Positions 35,591 to 45,426 of a stretch of 64,000 nucleotides of DNA are shown piece after piece (the first letter of the stretch is position 1; each line of letters starts with the position of its first letter). This DNA comes from Volvariella volvacea V23 (taxonomy: Eukaryota; Basidiomycota; Agaricomycetes; Agaricales; Pluteaceae): contig KB722755.1 in NCBI GenBank assembly GCA_000349905.1, forward strand, positions 430,542-494,541, written 5' to 3'. Made by a program: the position numbers and the translations under genes. The notes under the pieces were generated by a model, which was not told the DNA's origin, ran no database searches, and worked only from the letters and a program-made list of their open reading frames with translations.

Positions 35591-36420
35591 ATGGCTAACT
35601 CTTGTTGCCTCTCGCTCCTTGAATGCTGCCCAGACGGTATCCTTTATCACATTAGCGACCAGCTTCGTATTATCTTAGAGGAAGACTGGGAGATGAAGCG
35701 CTCATTGCTCGCCTTACACCTTACATCGCGTCGTCTCAACTCTTTCTTTACCCAATTCACCATTGTCAAGCTGCATTTTCCCTGCTTCTTAGTTATAGAA
35801 CAAACAAACGGGGATGTCTCTCCGGTATTCCGTTATTATTCAAGCCTAGGCAAATCTGTCCCTTTCACGCCAGTCCCAGAAGTCTTTCTCCCCTTCATTT
35901 CATTTCTTAGCATCCATTTCTATCTCGATAGCTTCCGAATCCTAGTACATCCAAAAGAGGCAAGCAACCTATTCTCACCTGTCTGGGCTCACTTGTCAAG
36001 GTTCAGGTCATTACGTGCGCTCACTGTTTGGTGGAGCAACGAACGGGGCTTAAAAGATGCTGATCCTGGGAACTAAGATTGCATTGCAGAGGATCTCCTT
36101 CACGTGGTACATAAAGCTACAAACGGTCAGCTTACTGAACTTTATTGGTCCCTACCAATCACCGTTCAATCCGAATTGCCCATTTCTCAATCCTCCCTCC
36201 TTTTCCTGTCCTTCAGAAGCTCTCGATTATCGCGTATTCTTCGATGTATTCGAGATCTTTAACACCACGATTCATATCGCTGCTAGGCAACCTCATCCTC
36301 CATACCTCGCATATTCGCTCTATATCCCTTTCTTTGAACTCCTCGTCTCCGCTTTGTAAGTTGGAAGAGTTATTCCCGTCTAGACCAGGAGCATCATCCA
36401 TCGAATCACTGCGTATTAGA

Positions 36421-36916
36421 CACCGTGGGCAATGTTTGAGACTGGCACCGCCGATAATGCGAAGATACCAAAAAACATACCAATAGTATGTTTTGATGGA
36501 AGTAGTCCGCATAAACCCTAAACATACTTAAGGGTATGTTCTGAATTACTGATTTTGGTATATCCCACAGAGTTACTCTTTGNNNNNNNNNNNNNNNNNN
36601 NNNNNNNNNNNNNNNNNNNNNNNNNNNNNNNNNNNNNNNNNNNNNNNNNNNNNNNNNNNNNNNNNNNNNNNNNNNNNNNNNNTTAGCACGCAAAAGATAG
36701 ATCGCGCAGATGATAATGCTCACATACCATCAAATCCGATACCTTATCATGAACTCCTTGTATATCCGACTGCTGGTAAAGTGAATTTACTTTGACATGA
36801 AATTTGAGTATATTCACGGTTTATTTAACAGAGATACTGAAGTGCTAACTAGAGAAGCTACTTCAAGTTTTATTCTCAGTATTCTCTGACACCGGTTTCG
36901 AACATTGCCCACGGTG
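36421..36916. mobile_element. CACTA-like MITE (non-autonomous DNA transposon)
   Basis: The left end reads CACCGTGGGCAATGTT and the right end is its exact reverse complement for 16 bp. The inverted repeat extends imperfectly to ~30 bp, and the differences in that extension are transitions. The flanks carry a 3-bp direct repeat, AGA (36418-36420 and 36917-36919). Ends beginning CAC with a 3-bp duplication fit the CACTA/EnSpm superfamily. Subterminally, AACATAC words occur as inverted pairs (36470-36495 and 36515-36540), as expected of transposase-binding sites. No transposase frame is visible, but 100 bp of the interior are an assembly gap, so the true length is unknown. Excision restores the F-box reading frame, which supports the exact boundaries. 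Confidence 0.75.
36583..36682. other. Assembly gap (100 N)
   Basis: 100 Ns inside the MITE-like element, probably because the assembler could not pass through a repeated sequence. Confidence 0.99.
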
Positions 36917-37683
36917 AGAGGGACGCCTCCTAACATGTCCCCAACTCTACCGGTGTCGGTGTCGCCGCAACTACCGAGCTTGAAAAGTCTTCAGGAGCTC
37001 ACTGTCGACTATGGTGCTATCCGGATCTTGATTTGCTGTGGCTTACATTGAAGGATTGTGGTGCACAACTCAAGAAAATCCATCTCGAATATGGAATCTC
37101 TGCTGCACTGATGCAATACCTAGCGTCATATACAGGTTTGAAGGAGGGCACATTCAATTTCGCGCACCCCTCAACCATTCCTCCTTCCTCCAATTCTTTC
37201 GCAAGAATTGCCCTTCCGAGACATGCGCAATCACTCGTCAATCTCGAAATCATATCAACAGCCCAAAATTATAATGCAAGTCGGAATAGTATGGCTATTG
37301 AGCCGGAAATTTGGCCTGTTCCATCATCGTTTCTGTACCTCAAAACTCTTCACGTCCTGACACCAGCGAATTGGGTACTTGATGTCGGGTATTTCCAGCA
37401 ATTGGTCGACTACATCGTGGAGCTGCCAAAGCTTGAAATTCTACTCGCTGAATGGTCGACGTTGGGCACTGGCGAGGGGTTCAGCATCTGTATAAAGCGT
37501 ATTGGAGATCAGTGTGCTATTAAGCGATGTGGCTTGAGGGCAATCTCAATCACAGTATCGGACACGCAGTGTCTTGCGAGGTGGGATATACGATTTCCAC
37601 CAATCGAGAGAGAATTAGTGGATAGTCAAAGCTTAAGGTATCAACTTAGTGGGTTTCTTACTTGTTATACTCGTCTCGATTGA

Positions 37684-38213
37684 TGTCTCGGCATATGTTA
37701 GCCAGTTCATCTTTGTAGGTGTATTGTGTGGTACTTATAGGATATTATAGCAATTTGGACATAGCCGCACACATCTTTTATAAATAGCTATATTATCTGA
37801 GGATATTACTGATAAAAATCGAAATTCACACTGGCTCGTCAACAGCCCTCTTTCCCTCTTACGTTGAGCTCTTAATGTATCCCCATCCCCCACTATTGGT
37901 CCACAAACACCAATACACACACTCCCGAATTTTGGACTAAGTGTCCTCAACGCCACAGTATGTATATCTGTAAGATAATTGGGGTTGTACGTCTTGGTTT
38001 CATTGTTGATCCACTCCCCATTAAGCCTCGAGTGTAATGATATATGAGAGCTCCGTGAAATCATCAATTGAGGGCCGGTGTGTATTGGGGTAAATACATA
38101 TGCCCCAAATACAAAATCATTCTCCATCAGGAGACGTGTTCATGGCTAGTGCAAGTTCATCTAACTCAGCTTTCCATCTCATACCAAGCAATCTGTATTC
38201 TAATCCTTCGTCC
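37684..38213. other. Intergenic
   Basis: AT-rich, between the convergent pseudogenes at 37683 and 38214. A minus frame (38127-37735) has no recognisable content. Confidence 0.45.
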
Positions 38214-39468
38214 TTAATCACAGAAAGCCTCTATCAGTTCTCTCTCCACCTCTCGCTTATTATGGATGCCAATAAATTCGACTCTAGAGAACCCTTCTAC
38301 CCGCACCCGCCACCGCGACTCAATAAACGCAACCAAATTTACATTCGTTACACTCCTTTCATGCCCTTCGTCACCATCGAAACTCTTGAGGTTGGGCAAG
38401 TACCGCGTGTTGTTGTTTGGTGATAACGTGAGGCTTGATATCAACGTGCTAAAACAACCACAATTCTTCATATAAAGCTCCTTAATTGTTGGGACTCATT
38501 GAAAAAATTGCAAAATTTCCTCGTGTGTGACTATGAAGTTCCACAAATAGAGCGACTCCAGAGGCGGAGATGCATCCGCGACATGCTGCAGAATTCCCAT
38601 CGAATCGATTACTTGTGACAAGCAAAGCTCCACGAGGCAAGGGAATTGCGCGATCTGGAAAAGTGGTAGGATACCCTCCGCCGGGTCGTCAAACGAAAGG
38701 TCAAGTTTGCGGAGAGCGGTGTGCGAGAATCGGAGATCGATGCTCTCAGGAAGTGGAATGGTCACACCATATAGAGAGAAGCAAAAGGACTTGAGATTGG
38801 GGCATGCAGCTAGCAACATTGGGTATAGACGAGGTTGCATCTTGATGAGGTCATCATCTTGGACGCGAAGGGACTTGAGCGAAACCGGCACCGCATCTAT
38901 CAAACTCCAGCCTAATGCTTCAATGATGCCTCTCGACATGGTCATACGTTCCAATCGGGTGCAGGCCGAAGAATTGAGCGTGTGGTTTTCAAATTTGGGC
39001 TGATCACCACGCTTTCCTGGTAAGAGCGAGAGATGCAATTCCTGAAGTTGAGGGAGCCCAGGAGCAAACAAGTCCGCACATCTACACAACTCGGCCACGT
39101 CTAACTCCGGGGACAAAGTTGTAACACGAGAGGCTACCGGACGCAAGATGGTGGGGATTATGATGAAAATCTTTCCTCTTCTGGTTTGGCGAGACGCCAA
39201 GTCGATGGCAAGTGGCAGGTTGTGCGACCGTGCTAGCCATCTCTTGATAGATGAAATGCAGCAGATGACAGGATATGCGCTTAGTTTCGTAGTTAAAGAT
39301 GATCGATGACCATAGGCGACGGATGTCCAGTGTTATGGCCCTCCAGCGCTTGCAAACGAGTCCCAAAGTGATAGGAGCATGTGCGTCTGCCATAAAGTCA
39401 AGGCAGTAGACAAAAACCTCGGAAAGTATTTCGGGTGGTATGTCCTCCATTGAATGCGCCATATCCAT
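38214..39468 (-). pseudogene. F-box/LRR protein (LPPEL-like type), recently broken
   Basis: The ATG at 39468 opens MDMAHSMEDIPPEILSEVFV, a canonical F-box start, with TLGLVCKRWRAITLDIRRLW. Near 39245 one extra base shifts the frame: LLHFI is followed out of phase by KRWLARSHNLPLAIDLASRQ. That frame runs through leucine-rich repeats (LPQLQELHLSLLPG, LKSLRVQDDDL, LPNLKSFDG) with an in-frame TGA at 38496-38498 in ILQFFQ-stop-VPTIKEL, and ends at 38214. A CGA codon would fit there, so a single C-to-T change could explain the stop. Only two point lesions separate it from a ~415-residue intact gene. Sequencing error at one of them cannot be excluded. Confidence 0.7.
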
Positions 39469-39724
39469 GCGATAGTGACTGGAGATGCAAGCTTGACGTG
39501 AACGTCAAGAGGAAAGTTCGAGGGTACTTAGCAGTAGCGAACGAGTCAGAGCTAGAAGCGCGAGTGTGGGAAAGCGCGCGCATGCACCATTTCGACCCGC
39601 CGCGCCAGGTACCAAGCCGATAGTCCCGAGATAGGACTGCAGTTCTAGCGTACGTTTAACGGATTAGCACACTACAAATATCACTGCAGAATCACTATAT
39701 AACGGCTACGAAACAGGAGCTATA

Positions 39725-41380
39725 TCAATCAGAGTCCGTATCATTCCAATCATGACAAGCCGTGTCAAAGCTATTCAAACGATAGAACCTGTCTTCATCT
39801 CCCTCTGGTACTGCGCCACCTGGAGGTGGGAACTTGATCCTCCACGATGCAGATCGCCTAGTAATTGGGACTAATATCTCGAGAAACTCCAATGAACACT
39901 TTTTGAGAAACACCAGGTCGCCAATGCCTTTAATCTTCTCGGGGAAAAGCGCCCAAGCCATTCGTGGCTTTGACCAACCCACATACATATACTGAAGCCC
40001 CGGCAGCTCTACGACGTAGTCAAGCAAGAGCTGGAATGGCCTAGTTTTGAAGTCCCAGGATTCGGGGGTACGTACGCGAAGAGTCCTAAGATGAAGGAAT
40101 TTGGAGGGTTTGGGCCAGAAGTCTATATTCATCGTCAAGGATTGCCACGATGGATATCTAGGATCCTCTTCGGGGGTGAGATTCAACGAAATAAGCGAGG
40201 GCGCATGACGAGGTAGGACGCGCTTCGCAAGTGAGTCCAAACTGGGCGACAGTCTGGCACCGACCAAAAAGGTATCTAGCCTGAGTTCTTCCACGCCCTC
40301 GTATGAGGCCAGATAATCCATCAGCGCCTCGGATATCCCATAATGGAGATCGACCTTGCGGAGGCATATACCCTGATCCTTAAGAGTGATCCACAGCAGG
40401 TCGAGATCGACACTCCTAGAATCAGGGGTTATGTTGCAGTGGATGATGACTTCTGTAAGATGCTTTAAAGCAGGGAGCGCCGGAAGGGACGTCGATGGTG
40501 GCGGCTCTGGTGGGACGGATACATTTGGAAGTATCCCCGTAACAAGGAGCTTTTCGACGTCAAGCGCCCTAGTGCCGGGTGGCAGGAGATCCTCTGACCG
40601 ACAAAGCGGGTGAAGAGAATCGCATACGAGGCTGATGATACGAAGGCAGGGGTTAAAACGAACTATGCTACCCAACAATGAAGGAGGTGGAGGGGCTGAC
40701 TGAAAGCGGCGTGCGTGAGCTGTCTTGATCCAGACCTCATGCAGTCCCTCGAACCGCGGGACAGATTGCGAGAGCGGTTTAACTAAATGAAGGTCGAAAG
40801 GATAGGTCCAGTTCAGCCGAGTAAGCCGGCCTTTTGTAGCCTGATAAACCATTTGTAATAATCTCTCTTCTAGGTGCCGATAGAATAAACCCTCCTGATC
40901 CCCTAGCATCCATTTTCCGGACCAGTAAACAGTGAGGGACGTCAATGATTGATATCTCAATAGCTCTTTCCAGAAAGGTAGCAATTGATTGACTGCTTTC
41001 TCCGGGCTCTGCGATTCAGAGATTTGAGACGATTGGATGGTAAAGTTGACGTAAAGAGACGAAATAAAGGGTGCGAAGACGTCTGGCGCTGGTACGACCA
41101 AAGACAGTGCATCTGACGTCGTAATGTTGAGAACTTGCAGGGATGCAGGCATATTTTCGGCCCGCCGTTCAACAATTTTCCACGAGTAGGACCGGTGGCT
41201 CACAGCAAACTGAGTGAAAAATAAGTTAAGGCGGCGACAAGTAAGACGCAGCTTGCGCTCGTGTTCCTCGCTGTCCCATGGGGAGATCGAGCGGATGTGG
41301 TCTTCAATGCGAGCAAGGATTTCGTTGGGACACCGTTCGAAAGGAGAGAAGGGGTGAGCCTTTGGGATGGCGTCTGTCAT
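39725..41380 (-). CDS. F-box-like / LRR-like protein (family 1), intact
   Basis: A single-exon gene of 551 residues. The ATG at 41380 gives MTDAIPKAHPFSPFERCPNE and ILARIEDHIRSIS, then KLRLTCRRLNLFFTQF. The Cys in 'LTCRRLN', usual in canonical F-boxes, is kept here while most family members have Ser. The core motif is LHYGISEALMDYLASYEGV, followed by LTMNIDFWPKPSKFLHLRTL and an acidic C-terminus. It is the only intact family-1 member on the minus strand and the most distant from the 6991/8953 pair. Its likely role is substrate recognition in an SCF-type ligase, inferred from the F-box-like N-terminus. Confidence 0.85.
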   Translation of the reverse strand: MTDAIPKAHPFSPFERCPNEILARIEDHIRSISPWDSEEHERKLRLTCRRLNLFFTQFAVSHRSYSWKIVERRAENMPASLQVLNITTSDALSLVVPAPDVFAPFISSLYVNFTIQSSQISESQSPEKAVNQLLPFWKELLRYQSLTSLTVYWSGKWMLGDQEGLFYRHLEERLLQMVYQATKGRLTRLNWTYPFDLHLVKPLSQSVPRFEGLHEVWIKTAHARRFQSAPPPPSLLGSIVRFNPCLRIISLVCDSLHPLCRSEDLLPPGTRALDVEKLLVTGILPNVSVPPEPPPSTSLPALPALKHLTEVIIHCNITPDSRSVDLDLLWITLKDQGICLRKVDLHYGISEALMDYLASYEGVEELRLDTFLVGARLSPSLDSLAKRVLPRHAPSLISLNLTPEEDPRYPSWQSLTMNIDFWPKPSKFLHLRTLRVRTPESWDFKTRPFQLLLDYVVELPGLQYMYVGWSKPRMAWALFPEKIKGIGDLVFLKKCSLEFLEILVPITRRSASWRIKFPPPGGAVPEGDEDRFYRLNSFDTACHDWNDTDSD

Positions 41381-41887
41381 TGCAGGATTGGTGCTGGTAC
41401 TTCGTGGCGTCAGCGAAAATCTTTATGGCGCTGCGTGGATGACTCATGGCTCCACGTGCTTGTGTCCGACTCGGAATTGCCTTGTGCGGACTGTGCCTTG
41501 AGGTTTTAATGGTTGGTGGCCACACACCTGCACCATATACATTCAGGTCGTAGAAATCATAGGAACGTGGACGAGAGAATACGTGTCCGACGATGTGACA
41601 ATTATTCAGCCGATAAGGCCAAAAGCAGATGAAATGTCACAAGAATCCATGAAATTCGACGACAAAAGGCCGGTGGGGTTTGGGTACCAAATATTGCGAA
41701 TCCAGGTGATACAAGCACAATACGGGATTAACGGATCGATCGACTACATCGGGGTCCAGGGATACAGTCAGTGAAAAGCAGAAAAATGGCATTTTAATAC
41801 TAAGGCCTAGGGTGTGGTCAGAGATCTTCGAGACACGCGGATGAAACGCTGATACGTACTTCAAACCTCGCTCTCGCCCATGCCTAA
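41381..41887. other. Intergenic
   Basis: 507 bp between two minus-strand genes: promoter of the 39725 gene and 3' flank of the membrane protein. No other signal. Confidence 0.5.
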
Positions 41888-42478
41888 TCAATATCGGAAT
41901 ACAGAATTCCGGAACATCCTCCTCCTCCTTCTTTCTAGAGTTGCAATAACCGCCACCGCCCATGCAGCACCCACTCCTATGAGCAAGAAGAAGCTCTCGT
42001 AGCCGTACAACGTTAATTGTTCCTCATCTATGTCTCTTCTTATAGCAGGATCTCGGAGGAAGTATAACTCTCGGTCGAAAAGGACGACCACCACGAAAAC
42101 AAAGCCTAGAGTCCACACAACAGCATCAAGGTATGCTATGACGATGTGCGGGATCTCGAAAAGTACTCGATATGCTGGTTCGCACTCATTTGGATCGTGC
42201 TTTGCGTAGTTGTTGGCGGTATGGCGTCTCTGAATCTTGCGACATCGGTGGAAGACAATGGAGAGGTAGACCACGATGTGGATGAAATTGAAGCCCTGCG
42301 TGGTTACAACGAAGGGGAAGTGTAGGTCGAGGTAGGGCACTGCGCCAAGAATTACGTTAGAGGGGATGGTTAGGGCGCTGCAGATCCCGCATAAGAGTAA
42401 AAGTCGGGTAATTGTTGTTCCGCTTCGTAAGCTTGTCGTTAAGGACTTGGAACAACAGTGGCACTGAGGGGAAAACAT
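41888..42478 (-). CDS. Four-helix membrane protein with N-terminal CxxC, tandem copy 1
   Basis: A single-exon gene of 196 residues, ATG at 42478. It begins MFSPQCHCCSKSL (Cys6, Cys9), then four hydrophobic segments: about 23-45, 50-75, 105-130 and 160-182, separated by a basic loop (FHRCRKIQRRH) and the conserved ILFEIPHIVIAYLDAVVWT-like third helix. It ends in a basic tail (ERRRRRMF). No signal peptide or known domain. Two paralogues follow at 42957 and 44399 in the same orientation, and a more distant relative lies at 60148. The paired Cys at a cytosolic N-terminus might bind metal or form a disulfide; that is a guess. Function is unknown. Confidence 0.75.
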   Translation of the reverse strand: MFSPQCHCCSKSLTTSLRSGTTITRLLLLCGICSALTIPSNVILGAVPYLDLHFPFVVTTQGFNFIHIVVYLSIVFHRCRKIQRRHTANNYAKHDPNECEPAYRVLFEIPHIVIAYLDAVVWTLGFVFVVVVLFDRELYFLRDPAIRRDIDEEQLTLYGYESFFLLIGVGAAWAVAVIATLERRRRRMFRNSVFRY

Positions 42479-42956
42479 GGCTGGAGGGAGGAGTCCTTGC
42501 TGAAGAGTTGGAGTCGTGCGCGTCCTGCGTCTAACTGAGGATCAAATGGGTCTCCAAGTATGTAAGCTAAGATATGCTAGAATATATAAGGCAGCAACAG
42601 CCTCGCTTCCCTCACATGGCGTAGCTCCGCAGCGTTCCAAGCACAGACCATACTAGGTGGTGTCGATGATAGTAATCCGAAATCGAGTCAAAAGACCATT
42701 TAATGACATAGTGCCTAGATGGTTGTCCGATCCAGCGAATTCGCTCCAAACCCTCGAATGTTCATAATGATATAGAATAAGCCCGGGATAAATAACGAAA
42801 TCCTGATCATTCACTATAAAGTGCATAGATTCGAGGGAGACAAATGGAAAACTATATGAACGCGAAGACCGATGAGCTCACAGGTCCATCTGAGGTATTG
42901 GGGGATTAGGTATTGCATTATCAAAACGAAATATGGGCGTACCATTACAGGCTTCT
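42479..42956. other. Intergenic
   Basis: Spacer between tandem membrane-protein paralogues. No gene seen. Confidence 0.5.
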
Positions 42957-43595
42957 CTAGTTGACTCCCACAACCAAAAAGGTATCTCGCGGGATAGTAC
43001 CCCTCCTCTTTTTCCTCTCAATAGTCGAAAGAACTGCAACAGCCCACGCCGCTCCCGCGCCAATGACCAAAAACAGGTGCTCATACACACACAATGTTAG
43101 CCTCTCCTCATTTACCCCCTCCCCACTCCTGAGCTTGTCGGGGTTGATGACGTAGTATACTTCAGCCTCGTAGATGATCAATGCCATTCCAAGACTGATT
43201 GTCCACAGAACGGCGTCGATATATGCGATGATGATGTGAGGTAGTCCGAAAAGGATGCGATACGCTGGTTCGTATTCGTAGTGAAATTGCACTTCCTGCC
43301 CGCCCTCTGGGGGGTTGGAGTCGAAGGAGGAAGAATTCAAGCTCTGCGTGATCTTGCGATACCGGTATGAGATCACGGATAGGTACACTACAACGTGCGC
43401 AATATTAAAGCACTGCAGTCCTAGGACAAAAGGGAATCCGATGTCGAAATGAGGCATTAATCCGACCACGACGTTGATAGGGACTGTGAGGGTGCTGCAG
43501 ATGACACACAGCAGAAGGAGTCGCGAGATTGTGGCTCCAGTACGGACGCTAGTTACCAGCACTTTAGAGCAGAAGCGGCATTGTGGGGAGAACAT
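42957..43595 (-). CDS. Four-helix membrane protein with N-terminal CxxC, tandem copy 2
   Basis: A single-exon gene of 212 residues, ATG at 43595. It starts MFSPQCRFCSKVLVTSVRTG, keeping Cys6 and Cys9, and has the same four-helix layout as copy 1: RLLLLCVICSTLTVPINVVV, CFNIAHVVVYLSVISY, a longer hydrophilic loop (~85-110), RILFGLPHIIIAYIDAVLWT, and HLFLVIGAGAAWAVAVLSTI followed by ERKKRR. The extra length lies in the loop and the C-terminus. Amino-acid conservation with drift in loops implies the copies are under purifying selection. Unknown family. Confidence 0.75.
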   Translation of the reverse strand: MFSPQCRFCSKVLVTSVRTGATISRLLLLCVICSTLTVPINVVVGLMPHFDIGFPFVLGLQCFNIAHVVVYLSVISYRYRKITQSLNSSSFDSNPPEGGQEVQFHYEYEPAYRILFGLPHIIIAYIDAVLWTISLGMALIIYEAEVYYVINPDKLRSGEGVNEERLTLCVYEHLFLVIGAGAAWAVAVLSTIERKKRRGTIPRDTFLVVGVN

Positions 43596-44398
43596 TGCTG
43601 AAGCCCGGGAAGCGTAGAAATTCGTCTAGCACCTCTCGATAGCAATCAAGAAGTCCGACTTTCTTGGTTCGTTCGGGGAAGCGGGGTGGCCTGGTGGCAT
43701 TTTGCGAGGGATGCCACTTGATCAGTGTCGCAATGACCCGCATTTCCAAAAGCTAACAAATAACGACAAGCCAGGGTGCTTGAGCTCCGCCTTCGTCCTT
43801 GGCTTTTGTCACTCCAGAGTTGTAAAGGCTTGGCGGCTGCTTGAAGTTGAAAGGACGTCGCACAAGCGAGTTGTAGATGGACTTCATAACTCACATGATA
43901 CGCATCTCATGTTGCATGTCAGACGCTCCGCTGGGCACATAGTAAGGAATTGGCGGAGAATTGATGCAAAACCGCGAGAAGCATTTGAAGACAAGGGAAA
44001 ACGGAGCAACGTGGGTGATGAAAATCTTGTAGGCGGGCAGAAAAGGCCGACTCGGTGACGTATATGCACATATGGTTGCTCCGAACTGCGGGAGGAGACA
44101 TGTGGGTGTGCAGATGAATTGTAGATAAAAAGCGACACGGGAGTAAGTAGTACTTATTACTACTGTATAATCTTGAAGATCAAGAGTCCAATGATCAACA
44201 AATAGCACTATTACATATATAGCGGACTAGGGTAATCATGACAGAGCAACAAAAGTTGAGTCGTTGAGACCAACAACAGGTCTGGGATAATTCAGATGCG
44301 GATTAATAAGAAGCCAAAGAGACAAAACTTGATCATACCTCAGGCCATAAGAATTAAAGCAATCAAAGGTAGCAAGCGCCCCAGCCAGCCTCCAGTTC
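43596..44398. other. Intergenic
   Basis: About 800 bp between copies 2 and 3. Overlapping short frames only. Confidence 0.45.
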
Positions 44399-45010
44399 TC
44401 ATGCAATGTCTGCCACGATCGATCTCTTCTTTCTCCTTCTCTCCATAGTCGCAATAATAGCCACCGCCCAGGCTGCTCCAGCACCAATAGCCAGGAAGAG
44501 GTGCTCGTAAACGAACAACGTTAATCGCTCCTCATTAACTCGCTCCTCCGGCCTAAGGTATATATACGTCTTGTGATAGATGAGGTAGTGCAACTCGATG
44601 TCGTAGGGAATCAAGGCCATTCCTAGGGCTAAAGTCCATACAAGGGCATCAAGGTATGCAACGACGATGTGAGGAATCTCGAAAAGCGTGAGATATGCTG
44701 ATTCGTATCCATTTGGAGAGTGCTTTTCGTCGTCGTCGTCGGCGGCGGGGCGTCGTTTGGTTTTGCGATACTGGTGAAAGATGATGGATAGGTAAACCGC
44801 AACGTGAATGAGATTGAAGCCCTGGACAGTGGTGATGAATGGGAAAGGGATGTCAAAGTAGCCCATTGTAACTGCGCTGAGCACCACGTTGGTGGGGATC
44901 GTAAGGGCACTGCAAATCCCACATAGCAGCAGGAGTCGTGCGATTGTCGCTCCGTTGCGTACGCTGCTTGTTAGAGACTTGGAGCAAGAGTGACACTGAG
45001 GGGAGAACAT
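44399..45010 (-). CDS. Four-helix membrane protein with N-terminal CxxC, tandem copy 3
   Basis: A single-exon gene of 203 residues, ATG at 45010. It begins MFSPQCHSCSKSLTSSVRNG (Cys6, Cys9). The helices follow the same order, with SAYLTLFEIPHIVVAYLDAL as the third and HLFLAIGAGAAWAVAIIATM as the fourth, then ERRRKKRS. It is closest to copy 1 in the second helix region (VQGFNLIHVAVYLSIIFHQY). The three copies are head-to-tail over 3.1 kb, a tandem array. Product and function are unknown. Confidence 0.75.
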   Translation of the reverse strand: MFSPQCHSCSKSLTSSVRNGATIARLLLLCGICSALTIPTNVVLSAVTMGYFDIPFPFITTVQGFNLIHVAVYLSIIFHQYRKTKRRPAADDDDEKHSPNGYESAYLTLFEIPHIVVAYLDALVWTLALGMALIPYDIELHYLIYHKTYIYLRPEERVNEERLTLFVYEHLFLAIGAGAAWAVAIIATMERRRKKRSIVADIA

Positions 45011-45426
45011 GAGGGTTGAATCTGGTGAGGATAGCTTAATGTCGTGATAGTCGTAGAAGGGTGTTGCAGCAGTTATAGCCAGAAGGAACCACTGCGGAAA
45101 TCAGCCTAGAGGCGGGGTCGCGGTCAGGCACCTCATAGGCACCGCCTTCGATTTTTGTATGATGCCAGATGGTGCCTCAGCTCCGCAGTTTATCAGAATG
45201 CAGAGCCGTGATGGAGATCCGGAGGTAAAGCGCCACTAAAGCCAGCATCCCGGACTTCACGAGTTGTCCAGTCTGGATCTCCTCACACAGGCATGCCTTC
45301 TAATAACAATCCACGAGCCCACCAAACCAAACCGGTGAGGAGAGACGAGATAATACTGATTAGAGGACTGATACCGAACACAATACTGGCCCAGCACGAG
45401 AACCTCCTTGAGTCCGGCCTACAGTA
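45011..45426. other. Divergent intergenic region
   Basis: Between the minus-strand start at 45010 and an F-box pseudogene on the plus strand. Nothing recognised. Confidence 0.45.

Larger units (their letters stand above)
35591..37683 (+). pseudogene. F-box-like family 1, broken copy interrupted by a MITE
   Basis: The ATG at 35591 opens ANSCCLSLLECCPDGILYHI and LHLTSRRLNSFFTQF. An in-frame TAA lies at 36074-36076, after which DLLHVVHKATNGQLTELYW continues. Frames shift near 36230, giving RSISLSLNSSSPLCKLEELF. At 36421 the sequence is cut by a 496-bp inverted-repeat element ending at 36916. Removing the element plus one copy of its 3-bp duplication rejoins SIESLRI and RGTPPNMSP in frame. A further one-base shift near 37010 precedes the intact 3' half (LWLTLKDCGAQL, LEYGISAALMQYLASYTGL) to the stop at 37681-37683. 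The element therefore landed in a gene copy whose order of decay is still readable. Confidence 0.85.
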
